Assembly: GCF_037975245.1 (NCBI RefSeq)
Contig: NC_092568.1
Span: 8,505,001 to 8,569,000 of the forward strand
DNA: 64,000 nt
Source of the DNA: Apostichopus japonicus
Lineage: Eukaryota > Echinodermata > Holothuroidea > Aspidochirotida > Stichopodidae
Direction: 5' to 3'
Part shown: positions 48,602 through 61,720 of the stretch, piece after piece
Layout of the letters: every line of letters starts with the position of its first letter
How positions within the stretch are numbered: the first letter of the stretch is position 1
The notes under the pieces: model-generated
What the model was told of the DNA's origin: nothing
Seen by the model: only the letters and a program-made list of their open reading frames with translations
The model's database searches: none
Position numbers and translations under genes: made by a program

Positions 48602-51600
48602 ACTAATAGTCTGACTCGAAGCTGTTAAGCTTAGATTAACATATATCAGCAGCTGTAGGAGTTATGGCCTATCTTTGTGCGGAAAAAATTCAAATTGATA
48701 GTTGATGTTCTTAAAAGATCTGGCAATGGAGTTCACATTTCGCTTGTTATATGCTGTGATGGCACATTCTGTTTTCATTGTTAACTGGTCAGGTCAAGAG
48801 ATACCTGACCCCGTAAATGACGACATTTTGACCTCTGATGTGGCTAAAAATTGGTGAATAATCTGGACAAGTTTTAAATTATTTGTAGCATGGAATTATT
48901 TATCCAGCAGGATCACAAAATGGACAAATCGCAGTGCAAAGATGTATAGCACTTTCTGTTTTAACATACGTTTGTTATAAAAACTTAGTTCAGTGCCTTC
49001 CCAGGGTTGAACCACCATTTCTGTTAGGAGGGGGGGTGGATAATATGTAATTAGGGAGGGGTCTATTAGGAGGGAGGGGAAATTTTGGTAAAATGAAGGG
49101 TGTTTAGCTGCAAAATGTTGCTATGATTTGGAAACAATGTTAAACAATTGTCACCTGGTTAGGTTTTACTGTACATATATACATTTATGTAATTTACTAA
49201 TTTACACAAGGAATGTTTGGTTATATGCTGTCTATCTGAGGGGAGGGGGAGGTTGCACCCCATTGATTTTATCCTGCCATCCTAGAAGTAACATGGTTCT
49301 GCCCCTTGTGCCTTAAAAACTATGGCACATAATTTGAACACTAAATTATTATTATCCTGCTCATTTCTCCATATAACAATGAAACTTTACCGATCAGTTC
49401 CATTTTAGTGTAAGCTTTCACGTTTGTGCATGTGCAGTTTAGAGTCCAGAAAACATTGTAAAATTATTGTATTGAATCACTTAGAGGTCACACCCAAATA
49501 CTGACATACCTCTCTTGCACATAAAGAGAATGTTAAGTATCATCTTGAAGAAATGCGTTGTACTGTTATATGCTTGTACAAAATACAACACCCAACTTAA
49601 TACTGAAATCATATTAATTTCTAACCCATTTTGTGTTGTAAATATCACCTTGCAAAAATTTTGCGCAATGTAATGTCATTTAATATTTACAAATATAAAG
49701 CACATACAATGAAATCTTAGTTATAAGTCCACTTATTTTGCTATGTTTGTTTAGCGATAGGAATACCTATTTTGCCGGTTTTTCTCATATCGTCTTTCAC
49801 TTTCATCAAATTTATATGAAACGATTAATATACAGTTCAAGAAAGTCTTAGGGAGGGGGAGGTGTAGGGACATGAAAGATATGTTGCTTGGTAAATTTGA
49901 AACATTTTTGTATCTTCTGTTTTCAATGTCGGGGGACAGAAGTAGGTGAAACATAACTTTCTCTATCAGAAAGAGGAGTTGCCTTGAGATATTTATCTGA
50001 CATTACAATTTCCTTTTATTAATACTGAGGATCCAATTTGAATGATTTATCGCTGCCGTTGAGTGCATAATATAAATATTAAAATATTGAGGGGCAGAAA
50101 TGTACTCCACCCCCACTTTGAATGTGAGGGTGGCGGTACGCCTATTTACCAGTATATATACAAATTAACTGTTCAATTCTTCATGAATTGATCGCTTCTG
50201 AAGTGACGCAAAGTATTCCTGTACCGCTGTAGGGTAGCATAAGGGTGAAGTGGGCATCTGAACACAAACAAGATTACCCCGAAAGATATAATAATGAGAG
50301 TAACTAACAGGCTTGTGAGTAACAAGAATCAAGTTTACTCAACGAAAGTCCGAAGAAAGGTAGAACAGCCTTGTTGCTGCAAATGTCCATGTGGTTGAAT
50401 ATAAAAGAAACTCTTTGCTGATGATGCCAGAAGCGAGACCTTATATTTACCCTCTCGTATCGAAGTTGCTACGCCACTCCTTTTTCCCCACTCACACCGC
50501 CCCCCTCCCCCCCCCCCCCCCGCTTCCACTGCCCTGGTCAGAACTGCAGAAATTTAAGCTTACCATTTTTTTCACTTTTTGTGAAGATTGATCATCAACA
50601 TTTAAAACCTTTACAGCGATTTTCCTTGCTACAATCACATTGGTTGGATTTGACCATGACAAAAGCTGATATTTTCGTGGAAAAACCCATCCATGTTAGT
50701 TTCTATTTTATCTATATGCTTTTTTTCCCCCCAATTTGTTCTACGCGTTGAAATTAACATATTCTTAATTTATACTTTGAAACTCAGTGTCAAAGTTAGC
50801 GTTATTTATTAACTGTTATATTGTTTATATTGACTTCACTTGAACAACGACCCAATATAAACATCTTAATGACAAATATATATGACAGACGATTAATAAC
50901 GATAACTCAATCCTCCTCCTACCCCCTACCCCCCCCCCCCAATCACCCACCCACCCTCTACGTCCTCTGTAAAGGTTGAGCTTACCCGAAGAAGAGCAGA
51001 TATACAGCCGAGGATGAGTATAGAAAACATTGTTTTTTATACAGTTGACAATTTAACTGACCCGTTCCATACTGGATTTATCATGGAGCCTTCTCTCTAT
51101 ACTATTACATTGATAGTATTGCATTAAGTGCAGATAATATGTAAAGTAATGTGGAATGGAACCAGCTCTCTTGAGCTGGGGTCCCTAAAAACCTAGCTAC
51201 GCCACTCGAATTATGCTATTGTGCTATAGAATCAAAGTGTAAGAAATAATAAAAATATTTGTAAGAAAATGTATCCTCATAGAATTTTGGGAGCAATCTT
51301 CTCCCCAGTTAGTCGCAATAAATTAATTTTCTGTTATATAAGGAACGATCGCGCGCAAAGTTTGCTATATAATATCGAATTAACACGTACCCTGTTTCAA
51401 GGTAAATTATGCGTGTGGCTGGCTCTTAGTGCCACTAAATATTTTCTTCAGAAGCCCCTCTCTGCAACCGCCCCTGGTATGTACCACCTTCTATATGACT
51501 TTATCATAGCGGTAAAGTTCGCCATATGAAACCGACTTGAAATATTAACCGCAATAAAAATAAAAGGAAAAATTATACTCGGATACACATTTAAACGATA

Positions 51601-52893
51601 TACACGTTACTATTTATGGTTTAATTTGTATCAAATTAATATTCAATAAAATTTAGATTCAAGAATTTTATAAGCAATTGAACGTTTATGAAATTCTTGA
51701 ATCATAAACGTTCAATTGTTTATAATTTATTGGTGGGCGGTAGTATAATTTCTTTCATTACCGGTCAGAAGCGTGGTGACATATACATCTTATTTGAAAA
51801 TAATTGAAATAAAAGACAGGAAAAACAATTGTACCTTCAATCGGAGACTGAAACAATAGAACAAACCAAATTTTGTGGAATGGTGTTTTTGTTTTTACCT
51901 CTTGAGCATTTTAACCGGTTTGATTGTGTTACTTCTCAGAATATTGATACGAACAATAGCAAATTATAATATAAAATGTAATAAGGATGTATACTGTAAA
52001 AGCGAGAATGCAGAATGCATAAAGAAAGCAAAAGCTCTTTTCAGAGTAAAATAACATCACGTAAAACTCTTTTGTTTCGTAATGGCAACTTACGAAACGA
52101 CGAAATGATTAATTTTGTGTTCTCTTAGAAGCATAATGGAATAGTCAGTTATCGTATATTTATTTGTATCTTGATCACTAAAAGGCCTCGAACCAGTTAT
52201 GTCTTTTTTTTTCTCTCTCTCCACCTCTCTTTCTCTCTCTTTCTATCCCCATCTGATTCATTGAAGAAAAAATAATAATGATAACAAAACAGGCAAGCAT
52301 CTTAATGGCAAATATGTAAGACAGACAATAACGATAACTTAATCCAGCTGTCGTTAAAACCTCATCCGGCTCCATTTTTACTGGCGTCAATATCAACTAA
52401 TATTTGGTTAACATTTGATTCGTGATTTATCTTCGCTATTATAATATCACGTAATATGTCATTGATTTGTAAAGCTAAAGTGCAATTAACGCCAGTTTAC
52501 GTTGCGCCGTAGCGACATTTTTTTTCTCCCTTTTATTAATTTTATCAATGTCTGCTTTTATAATAAAATTCCTTCCTTCCTTCTTTTTTTTTCTTTTCTT
52601 TTGTTTTCATATCCGATATCTATATTCATGTTATTGGCATTGTCCTTTCCTTTTTGTATTCCAATTTTTACCTCTTAGTTTTTTCTCTTATCTCTTTTCC
52701 TTTTTCTTTTGATCTCATGTTAGCAGAGATCTAACTTTTGACTCACCGAGTCAGTTTTTATGGTAATATAGCCGTACCGATATGCCTTCATAGTAATTCA
52801 GAAATTAGAGAGAATAATAAATAACGAAGACAAAAGCCAACTTTCCCCACAAGTAAAGTGGAATAATTTGTTATCAGATTTATGACTTGGGAG

Positions 52894-52897
<4 letters not shown>
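48602..52897. other. Gene-poor region downstream of TDP1, first part
   Basis: No coding exon recognised. Contents: right ends of hAT-like elements at 50465-50479 and 51191-51207 (complement of CCTAGCTACGCCACT), a 15-base C run at 50507-50521, a stem-loop at 51669-51724, and T/C-rich tracts at 52200-52260 and 52510-52730. Confidence 0.5.
51669..51724. repeat. Perfect-looking 23-bp stem-loop
   Basis: Left arm 51669-51691 (tataagcaattgaacgtttatga) and right arm 51702-51724 are near-perfect reverse complements around a 10-base loop. Outside, 'gattcaag' and inside 'cttgaatc' can also pair, so alternative folds exist. Confidence 0.85.
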
Positions 52898-52935
<38 letters not shown>

Positions 52936-52973
52936 AATTGAATTGATAGGTCACGAGACTATAGTCTTGACCT
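52898..52973. repeat. (TA)n run followed by an imperfect palindrome
   Basis: TA dinucleotides fill about 52898-52933. Directly after, AGGTCAcgAGACTATAGTCT TGACCT (52948-52973) is an inverted repeat with two mismatched bases at one arm. The palindrome may be a transposon end or a recombination scar. Confidence 0.75.
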
Positions 52974-54565
52974 ATTTTGGACAACTCTGTATGCCACGTG
53001 ACTGACCAAAGTGAACGTGACACGAGATTGAATATAACCAGGGCCTGTTTAACTTTTCTTTCTTTTTTTCTATCGCATTTTGAATTTGGTTTCTACAATT
53101 CGTGACGCCGGATTTATGGCGGGGCCACAGAGAGCCTTGCCCCACCCTCTATAGGTGGGGTCCCTCATATTTTTCGACATAAAATTTCGTCGACTTCTAA
53201 AGATGGGTGATATGCTTTATAGGTCTATAAACACGATAGCATCAACGCGATCTAAATATCTGCGATGGATTTACATGATATTTAATTATACTTTAAAGAA
53301 ATACCAAACGCTACCGCTATGGGTGAGAGAGGGAGAGACAGGAGGGGGGGGGGAGGGTACAATACTGCAGTTATGTCTAGCAGATAATAGTTTAATATGA
53401 TTGTGGGGTAGAGGTATGTGATATTAATTTATCTCTACGCGAAAGTTATAAGTAGGTATTTTGTTTATATAATTGTTCATTAATGTTGAAATGGCCTCCA
53501 CAAACGCATGGCGACTTGATGGTCACCTCCAGGCGGGCGACGGACCTGGGGGGAACGTGCCACCTGTGCCCCCTCCCCACACACACCAATTTTCTGATTT
53601 GCCCATCAACTCAATGTCACACGTCCCTCGAGGTTCGTGCCTCCCACCCTATCCCCTCACACTCATCTGACCACATTCAGTCCTCTGTCAGAAAAAACTT
53701 AGAATTTGAAAACAACAAAGACATTTTCTTTGTAAAATAAGATATCACTAGTTGAAACGAAGACAAGCTCCCCAAGTTTATTTAATCGAAATAAGTCAGT
53801 GAATAACTGTTCATGTAATATAGTTAATTAAATTTTCGATAATTCTGAGTATAATTCATATAATTATCCACGCATATTTTCAGTCACAATCACAAAAGGG
53901 GAGGGGTGGACCGAATGGACGGGGGGGGGGGGGGCACACAACTCTGTCGCCTTCAACGAACCCACAGCAACAGTCATCCTCGTTCGTAAAGTTTGATTAT
54001 TTTATTTGCCTACAGCTCGTCCATAAAGGTATATATCCCTCATAAAATCAGTCGGGAATGTTTGGATTCAACCTCCCCCACCCCCTCCCCAACCCACCCC
54101 CCCCCCCCACTTTCAAAAAAACCTTTGAAATTGTCTTCTGATATTTCAAGTTGAAACTTATTATTAAATTTAATGCACTGCAATGTTATGGGATATATTA
54201 ATATTTTTGGTATCTAATTTTATCCACAAAAATTTCAGCAAATTAAGCCAACGTAAAAGACCGTTTCATAACAACAATTATGACTACTCTCTACTTTCGC
54301 GGGGGGGGGGGAGAAAAAGGGGGTAAAAAAGAAGTAACCAAAACAAAAACATTCCTTGTGAGGTCTTATTGTTCCATGTATATCCAAAGGCGCCAATTTC
54401 ACGTGAGTTTGTATTCTTTTCTGATATGAATCAACCTTGAGATTGACAGGAACGTTACTTGACGTGGTTGTAATTGGTCATTTACATACTAACCAGTTGA
54501 TTAGTCTACACTCTGCCAATATCTCTCAGGGTGATCTCTTTAAGTAGCCCATTAACTGAAACCAG

Positions 54566-54937
54566 TATAAAACTCAGGCAGAAGTCTTGGGAATATACTT
54601 CATAGTCCTTTTTCTGGTATAACAATCTTTTGTTCATCTCTGAATGGGGTGTTTTTTTTTATAGTTATCTATTGATCCTTATAGCCGTATACGAGGTCCT
54701 TACCGAACCCACTGGGGTGTCACCGTAAATGGCCAATTAATTGGACCTCGTTCAATTGCTATTTGGAAGAGTCTCATTTGACGTCATGTTATAGCGAAGA
54801 AGAGTTGATAGCTGACGTCTCGTTAAATGAGCTGTCACTCAAAACTTGAGACTGGCAAGTGACTCTCGCATAGTGTGGTCCTTAAAACGGACAAGAAGTG
54901 GTGATTCAAAAGATACTAGATAAACTATGATAAAATG
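54566..54937 (+). promoter_or_regulatory. Candidate TATA-box promoter with a short downstream start codon
   Basis: TATAAAA at 54566-54572 is followed about 30 bp later by 'cttCATAGTcc', resembling an initiator. At 54935 an ATG in strong context (aaaATGGCC) opens a 28-codon frame (MATTFVTKHSLKPDLNSSG...) that ends at 55019 in a G-rich run. No splice donor is evident. It may be a chance arrangement. Confidence 0.2.
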
Positions 54938-56269
54938 GCCACAACTTTCGTGACAAAACACTCTTTGAAACCCGATTTGAACAGTTCGGGAATAAATTGG
55001 GAGAGAGAGGGGGGGGGGTAATCGAATTTAGAAAGTCAAAACGTCTCCAGAAGAGTAATTACGTAAGGCTAGTGATGTCAATAATGTTACTTCCCTTTCA
55101 ACATGCTCTAAGTGGCGTACCCTGTTTAACATTCCTGACAGTGAATGTAGTCAGATTTTTGAGAATTGCTTTTATAGTGTTCGGGATACGAAAATATGTT
55201 ACTTCCAGTTTAGATACTTTACATTTTATTCTTGGTACAACTCAGCTACTTTTTAAGATGAAAAAGGGACAGGATTCTATATTTACATTCAGTAAATTAG
55301 AAGATGAAGATATACCCCTCACTTCTTTTGGCACTGTAATAGGGTTATAGGTTTTTGGAATCATGCTATTTCGAGTTGTTTTCCTCATAATCGAATATCT
55401 TTAAAAATGATCTCCTTTGGCATGTTGGACAAATATATGAAACAATATAAGTTTTTTCTTACTTCATGCTAAAATATTTTATTTACAAATGTAAAATACA
55501 GGAAATCAATCCCAGCCGCGAGGCTCATTTTAAAAGTGCTGTAGATTTTATCCTTAGTGTTGAGAAACACATTACATTTAAAAACCACAGTTTCCATATG
55601 TACAATAAATTAAAAAGATATTGCTAACGGTATGTATGATAGTATATAAGAAACTATCGTTAAGTATATTCGTTTATAATTCTCTATTTGCATTGCTTAT
55701 GACACTATTTCTGTTATGTTTACATGTATATATGCTTAATATCTAGACTGAAAATACACTGAAAAAAAAAACACCAGTTAGAGACTAAAGGCGAATTCTG
55801 CTCACAAATAAATATGATAACAACTAAAGATAATTTGCATATTTCTCACAGAGTGGGCAAAAAAGTGAAGTCAGAAGGGAAGAAGTTTGGAGGGTCAGAA
55901 CCCCAAGCAAAATACATTTGATTTTTTTGTAATAATTCCTGAAATTTGACAAGAATTAGTTAGAAACATCACTTTATTATACCAAGTTTAGGTGGTGTAA
56001 AAATGCCAATTTATTTGAGAAATATTTAGGACCATCCAATGTTAGTGAAGGTAAGTATTAAACACATGGGGTGTACATTAGCTTTCACAGATTACATGCT
56101 TGGCACCGACAGAAAAAAAAACCAGTGAAATTACGTCATTCACAAAATCTGCATGAAGGCTCCAAATTGTCTAGATTTCATCAAAAACATTTGAGTCAAT
56201 AAACAAGTATTTTTCTTGTCTCGGGGCAAAAGATTAGGGTGGACAAAGATCGCTTAATTTCTTAACATC

Positions 56270-56480
56270 CGATCTGAAAATTATAGATCGAACGGTAACT
56301 TTGTTTGCTAACGTGTTTTCAGTGTCCCGGTGAGAACAAGTAAATAACAAGCATGACCCTTCTTCACTGGTCGTTTGCGCAAACCCATCCAATTGTCTCG
56401 CGATTACGAGCCATTGTTGTTAAAGAATTGTTATATCTGTCAATCAAAGCCTGTTTTATTTACCATCGTCCCCCTTTTCA
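56270..56480. promoter_or_regulatory. Possible cis-regulatory block
   Basis: Contains close-spaced strings resembling known factor sites: GTAAATAA (forkhead), TTTGCGCAAA (C/EBP-like palindrome), CATTGTTG (Sox) and TGTCAATCAAAG (Pbx plus TCF). The block is freer of homopolymers than its flanks. Inference only. Confidence 0.2.
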
Positions 56481-57563
56481 TCTCCCTTAAGTAGCCTAAC
56501 GGTATCACTTCTTGTCGGTTTTCACCGCCAGATATGCACATATATATAGGCATAAAATTTAGTTTATATCCGAGGGGGGGGGGTGGGGAATGCTTTTCTT
56601 AATTAATTACTTATTAAAACTCTGGAAGTAAAGTATACCACCGGGGAACAGCCCAGCCACCGAGAAGAGATTTTTCTCTTCATGTGGCCAGATGCTTCTG
56701 GGGAGGGTGTTTTGCCAGGGCTGGAGCAGCCCCCGCCAGTGAGTCAGCCCCTCCCCTTCCTCTAGCTGACTCTATTGTTCTATTTATTTCATTGTTTTGA
56801 CGCTTCCACTCTGCAAAAAAATCATTGCTTGTTTACGTTACGCCTACTTTTCCCCATTTTAGTCTGCTTTAAATTTCGCTAACCTGCATGAGGTCGATCA
56901 TGCTCCCTCCCCTCCCCTCCCATACCCCTCCCCTCCCTTTCCCCGTCACACAGTCTTTATTTATTAAAAACGCATTTCCTTGACAAATATCCTCCACGAA
57001 GACGAAAATATCATAACCATGTTTATTATTTCTCGAGTGAAGATGGTGCAAACACATCGTTCAAGGATATATGAATATTCATAAATGCCCTGAGTGAAGG
57101 GAGAACTCTTTTACATTGAATGATAAAGATGTAGAGTTTTCTTTCTCTCTCTTGTATTAATTAAGGAGATATTAGTGTACTTAAACTACTCTTAAATTAA
57201 CTACTTATAATTACTTCCTCTGCTTCTTAACATGTTTAGAGCCATAAACTAAAAGTAAAAGGAAGGTCAATTTTTTTAATAATCTGTTTTTGATTTCATT
57301 TGGTCGAATTCTTTATGAAATTGTGATAATAGAAAATTTACATGTTAGGGTATGTGAGTAACTCCCATGTGACAATAGTGAACAATATTGGGATACAAAA
57401 TGCTGTGTCGAAAGCATATATTCATCCAGAAGCGATGATTGATATTAATATAGAGTACGAGTTGATTTCCGATAGTTTGAAACAAGTTTGTATATCAAAG
57501 ATAAAAGTATAGATGAAAGCTGTATTGTGAGTTGATGCATGGTGGTACTAAATTCAAGATATA

Positions 57564-57619
57564 ACAGAATAGAATTATAATAGAATAGAATAATAATAGA
57601 ATAGAATAATAAAAGAATA
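57564..57619. repeat. AATAGAATAG microsatellite
   Basis: Irregular reiteration of 'aatagaatagaataat' units over about 55 bp. Confidence 0.8.
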
Positions 57620-58015
57620 ACTTGTCACTCTGACCTGAAATGATAAAATTAGTAAGCAAAAACTACAAAATCGGTCTGCAAACAAATATAAGACATTAAA
57701 CAACTACATTAACACTTAGGAAAACGAAACAATTAGTGTTAATAAGTTTATACTGTTTTATGAATAATGTCGAATGAATATTAGTATGTTTCATCCAGTG
57801 TTTCATTTTTTTCAAGTAATTCACTTTTTATAGGTGATATCAAAACTGGTAGATGACCGCAACATTTGAGACATTTTCATCAGAGTATAATTCTTCATCA
57901 TTTGCACGGTATTCAAACTGAATAAGCACCATTATAGTCATGTTGTTGATAATACTGTTCAACTATTGTAATAAAATTTAATATTATTATTTTTTCATCT
58001 TTATTATTAGACTAT

Positions 58016-58086
58016 CTTCGGTCAGCTTGCGGCTTTGATAAGCAAATGATGGCTTTTTCGCGAGTTCCTGCTTGCAGGAGGATCTA
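58016..58086 (-). repeat. Dispersed repeat copy B
   Basis: Reverse complement matches copy A at 15215-15288, with substitutions and one 3-base length difference. The shared frame reads RSSCKQELAKKPS...YQSRKLTED. No terminal repeats or target duplications could be placed. Confidence 0.7.
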
Positions 58087-60580
58087 CAAAAACTACATAT
58101 GGGTTATTGCAATCAAGTGGGTTCGCATTTAGGTCTATATATGCCTCAGCCTGAATCCAAACATTGAGTATCCTTGTAGATTTGAGATCATATAAGTTAG
58201 AACCTATTAACAGCTGTCAGTGTACTGTCAGCCTGCCCGTAGCCAGACTTTGGCACGGGGAGTGCGTTGGCGTTGGCGTGCCTAGTGTGCCCTCCCCCTA
58301 CCCCCCCCACCCCGCCAATTGCAAAATTCCAATATACTTGTGCTTCCCATCATTTTACTTGTAATGACTGTAAGGGGACATTACTATGGTGACAGTGGTC
58401 TCCGTACAACCGATACGGTAATCAAGCCATAAAATCATGCTGTCATAATATCACGTGATCCATTTATAAGCTCGCCGAATGGTGAGATACCGTTTTGGTT
58501 TGTTTCAACGCATAACGTATAATCGTGTAGCGATGAAGCAGCAACACTTTAACTTGCACGCGCGACACAATTAATTGTGCCCCTCCTTAAGTTATGCCCC
58601 CCCCCCCCTCAACACTCACACACGCACTCAAAACTCCAGACTACGGGCCTGACTATTGTGTATAACTTCCACTTTGTTAATTTAAGTTTTAATTTCATCT
58701 TTTGTTGAAGTCGATTTCCTCAACTCGATACAAGGAGTGGGCGAATCTATCTGCTGACCATTGAAGCAAATAAACTTGTTATTCCCATATTTGTAACTCA
58801 TTTTTCTTTTGGTAAAACACACTAGATCATTAAAATAATTTCCCCTGCGACATAATGGGGCCTTTCCGGATCAAGTATGAAAACTCGTAGCCCGCATGCT
58901 TGCACGGGTCAAATTTGTTTCCTATATGTTGACTGCAAGCATGCATGTGATGTGTGAATATATACTTGTATATAGCTTAATTGCAATTATCGAAATATAT
59001 CTATACAAGTATTTTATTATCCCCGGAGAGCTTGTCACATAGAGATCAGTGGAGTTGAAAGATTTAATCATCTTTTTATCGGCCGTGATAATCACATTAT
59101 CTCAATTATGAAAGAGATATTAACTCCTGCGTAATGGATTTTTGAATTCATTTTTTTTTTTTTCGATTTAAACTCCGTGTAGTAAGAGGTAATTGGGATA
59201 GGGGTGTGATCACATATTGATGGGACTGCGGTTTAACTTGAGAGAATATAAGTGATTTCTCACTTGCGGTTGGTTCACACAAACCGGGTGGAAACATGAA
59301 TGCATGGATGATGAATAAAGTAAATACCTTAAAAGACGTGTCCACATTATGACTTGCATCGTGTATCTAAATTTATCCCAACTTGAAGTTCAATTATATC
59401 TTTCTTTGATTTACAATGAAATATACATTTCAACAACAAAAGAATACACTCACCCATAAACTCTACATTTATTTATTTATTTGTATATGTTTACATACAT
59501 TCACAGAGGGAAAAGTTAAAGAAAAATGGGAGCTTTAACCTGGTAACACCATGGTTAAAACAGAAGAAGGGACAAAATAACATTCGGTAAGATGACACAA
59601 ATCAAGATTAAAATAAATAAATAAATGAGAGTTCCTTGTAAACAAAACAATTGGCAACGAGACACACATGATACCGATATTAATGAGATTAAAGTAAGAT
59701 CATTCTTCCAAATATTGCACACACACACACGCACACACATATATACATACTAACATACAGACCATAAACTTTAACTTCATGTGTAATGTTTAAACAGACA
59801 CCAGCCATGATTTATCTTAATTCTCTACTTCCCTTTAACGCTTCAAGAAACACACAAAGTTGATACATCGGTACCGTATTAATTACAGTTTGTGTCTACC
59901 TGGTTATTCTTCCTAATTTAAACACGTTTTTTTCGCATCTACGAAGGAGATAACTCTATCAGTGATATATTAATACAAAACAGACAAATTCGTCTTAATT
60001 TTCCCAGCCACCAACTGATATGCTATTAGTTCCTTAATGCTCTCTCTCAAGAAAAAATGTATATAAAAAATCTTAGACTTTAGAAAATAAGAAACACCCA
60101 AATATAAAAAAAAAATGTACCGTCGTTTATTTCAAATCTCATTTTTTCGGTGTGTCTCATCCTTCTTTAAGACATCTTTAATTTTTCATTTCATCTTGAC
60201 ACTTTTCCTCTAATTCAATTAAAATTTGGAAAAAGTACAAAGAGCGGGAAGAGAAATCATAATTAGGGCACGTTTATCACGTCTGTTCCTGCTATAATGA
60301 GCCAATGCGAACGGCAAGCTGCATCCCGGGTTGTGAGGCTTTCTTGCTGCGGCACGATCGGGGGGAAAAACATTGCCAAAAGTTTGCTCTTAAACGAATT
60401 ATTCTTTTTTCCCTCTCTACTTTTGATTATCTTTAGTCTTAACTTACTCTATTACAAACCCTAATGGACAATCAAGGTTCTGCGCAGTGACGCTAAACAA
60501 ACTCATTAGCAAATTAAACACGTACAAATGTATATGTACACGAGTAGCTTGTTGGCGATGTTATAAACTATCATCTTTTG

Positions 60581-60726
60581 TATGTGTGTATGTATACATA
60601 CACACACATATATATATGTTAATATATATACATATATGTATACATCTATATATGTATACATATATATGTATACATCTATATATATATATTTATATTTACA
60701 TATATATATATATATTTATAAATATA

Positions 60727-60777
<51 letters not shown>

Positions 60778-60875
60778 ATATTTACATACATAATACATAT
60801 ATATTTATAGGCCTATATATATATATAGGACTATATATATATAGGCCTATATATATATAGGCCTATATATATTGT
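60581..60875. repeat. Large TA/TATACA/TATAGGCC compound microsatellite
   Basis: Nearly 300 bp of TA, TGTATACA and, near the right end, 'tataggcctatata' repeats. Apparent 84- and 92-codon frames through it (Ile/Tyr repeats) are low-complexity artefacts. Confidence 0.95.
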
Positions 60876-60943
60876 ATGTAGGCTAGAGTTGAAGTGAAAA
60901 GTATACACAAGTGAAATGAACGAAAGTTTAAGCAGTGACATTA

Positions 60944-60990
60944 GACCTTTGCTGAAGAAGGTCCCAGGGTGACCCAAACATTTCAATACA
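60944..60990 (+). repeat. Third, diverged hammerhead-like repeat
   Basis: Reads GCTGAAGAAGGTC, CCAGGGT, then GACCcAAACATTTC: a CUGANGA-like core, a GGTC/GACC stem and a mutated GAAA (cAAA). Similar layout to 34589-34643 but little sequence identity outside the core. An A run follows. Confidence 0.35.
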
Positions 60991-61554
60991 TATTGTAAAA
61001 AAAAAAAAGTTTCCCTACTTTGTCAAGTATGATTCCTGTCTCACTTTTATTTTTACACCTGGATCTTCCTTTTAATATATATATATATTATAGATTATAG
61101 TCGGGCAGGTACAACTGAAATCAAATAAACAATGAACAATCTTTTGATAGGGTGTTCTTTTAATTATTTGGTATAGACCCGAAATATATCTTAAAAACCT
61201 TTGGAAATAATTAATTTTCAATCTTTTTTCCCCCTCCTTTTCTTCGTAACATATTGTACTTAAAATTTCTCTTTAAGAGTTGTCGGATGTTACGACGCGT
61301 GACGTTTGGTGCGTATGTCAAATTTACCAGAGGGGAAGAAATGTTTAATTGAAGGTAAGTGTCTCTCTCACACACACACCTGTAGGTTCTATGATTGCCA
61401 GCAAATGTGCCTTCCGTCGTTATAATTAGGTTAGCGGTTTCTTTTATATGTTATGAAACATTTTATAAACACAATTGTGAGATTTTGAAAATTACACCGT
61501 CTCCGTCAGTTTGTATAACGATCTAAGCTATAACTAAATATATACAACATGGAC

Positions 61555-61720
61555 CAGGGACGTAGCCAGACATTTGAATGAGGGGGGGGGTGAGGAAGAA
61601 TTTTAAAAGGGGCACTTCTCACAAAGGGAGCATTATTACACTTAACGGAGTGCCATGATGTACAAAAGAAATCAGTTTCCGCACAAAATGCCTCCCACGT
61701 TGCCGGAAATAAATAATAAT
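61555..61720 (+). mobile_element. Degenerate hAT-like fragment
   Basis: Begins CAGGGACGTAGCCAGA and then shows a decayed copy of the shared module ('cttaacggagtgccatgatg', 'atgcctcccacgttgccgga'). No right end identified. Confidence 0.45.

Larger units (their letters stand above)
52974..60580. other. Gene-poor region downstream of TDP1, second part
   Basis: No convincing gene. It holds long G or C runs (for example 53921-53934), a possible TATA-type promoter near 54566, a dense block at 56270-56480, an AATAGAATAG microsatellite at 57564-57619, and a dispersed repeat at 58016-58086. Open frames here are short and of no recognisable family. Confidence 0.5.

Noticed and set aside
54997-55350. 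117-codon plus-strand frame
   Set aside because: Opens at TTG in a G-rich repeat, has no recognisable domain and no splice context.
59148-59345. Minus-strand frame with a signal-peptide-like start
   Set aside because: The frame opens at GTG, not ATG, in the expected place, and it ends in a poly-Lys from an A/T run.
60487-60860. Two Tyr/Ile-rich frames
   Set aside because: Translation of a TA microsatellite.
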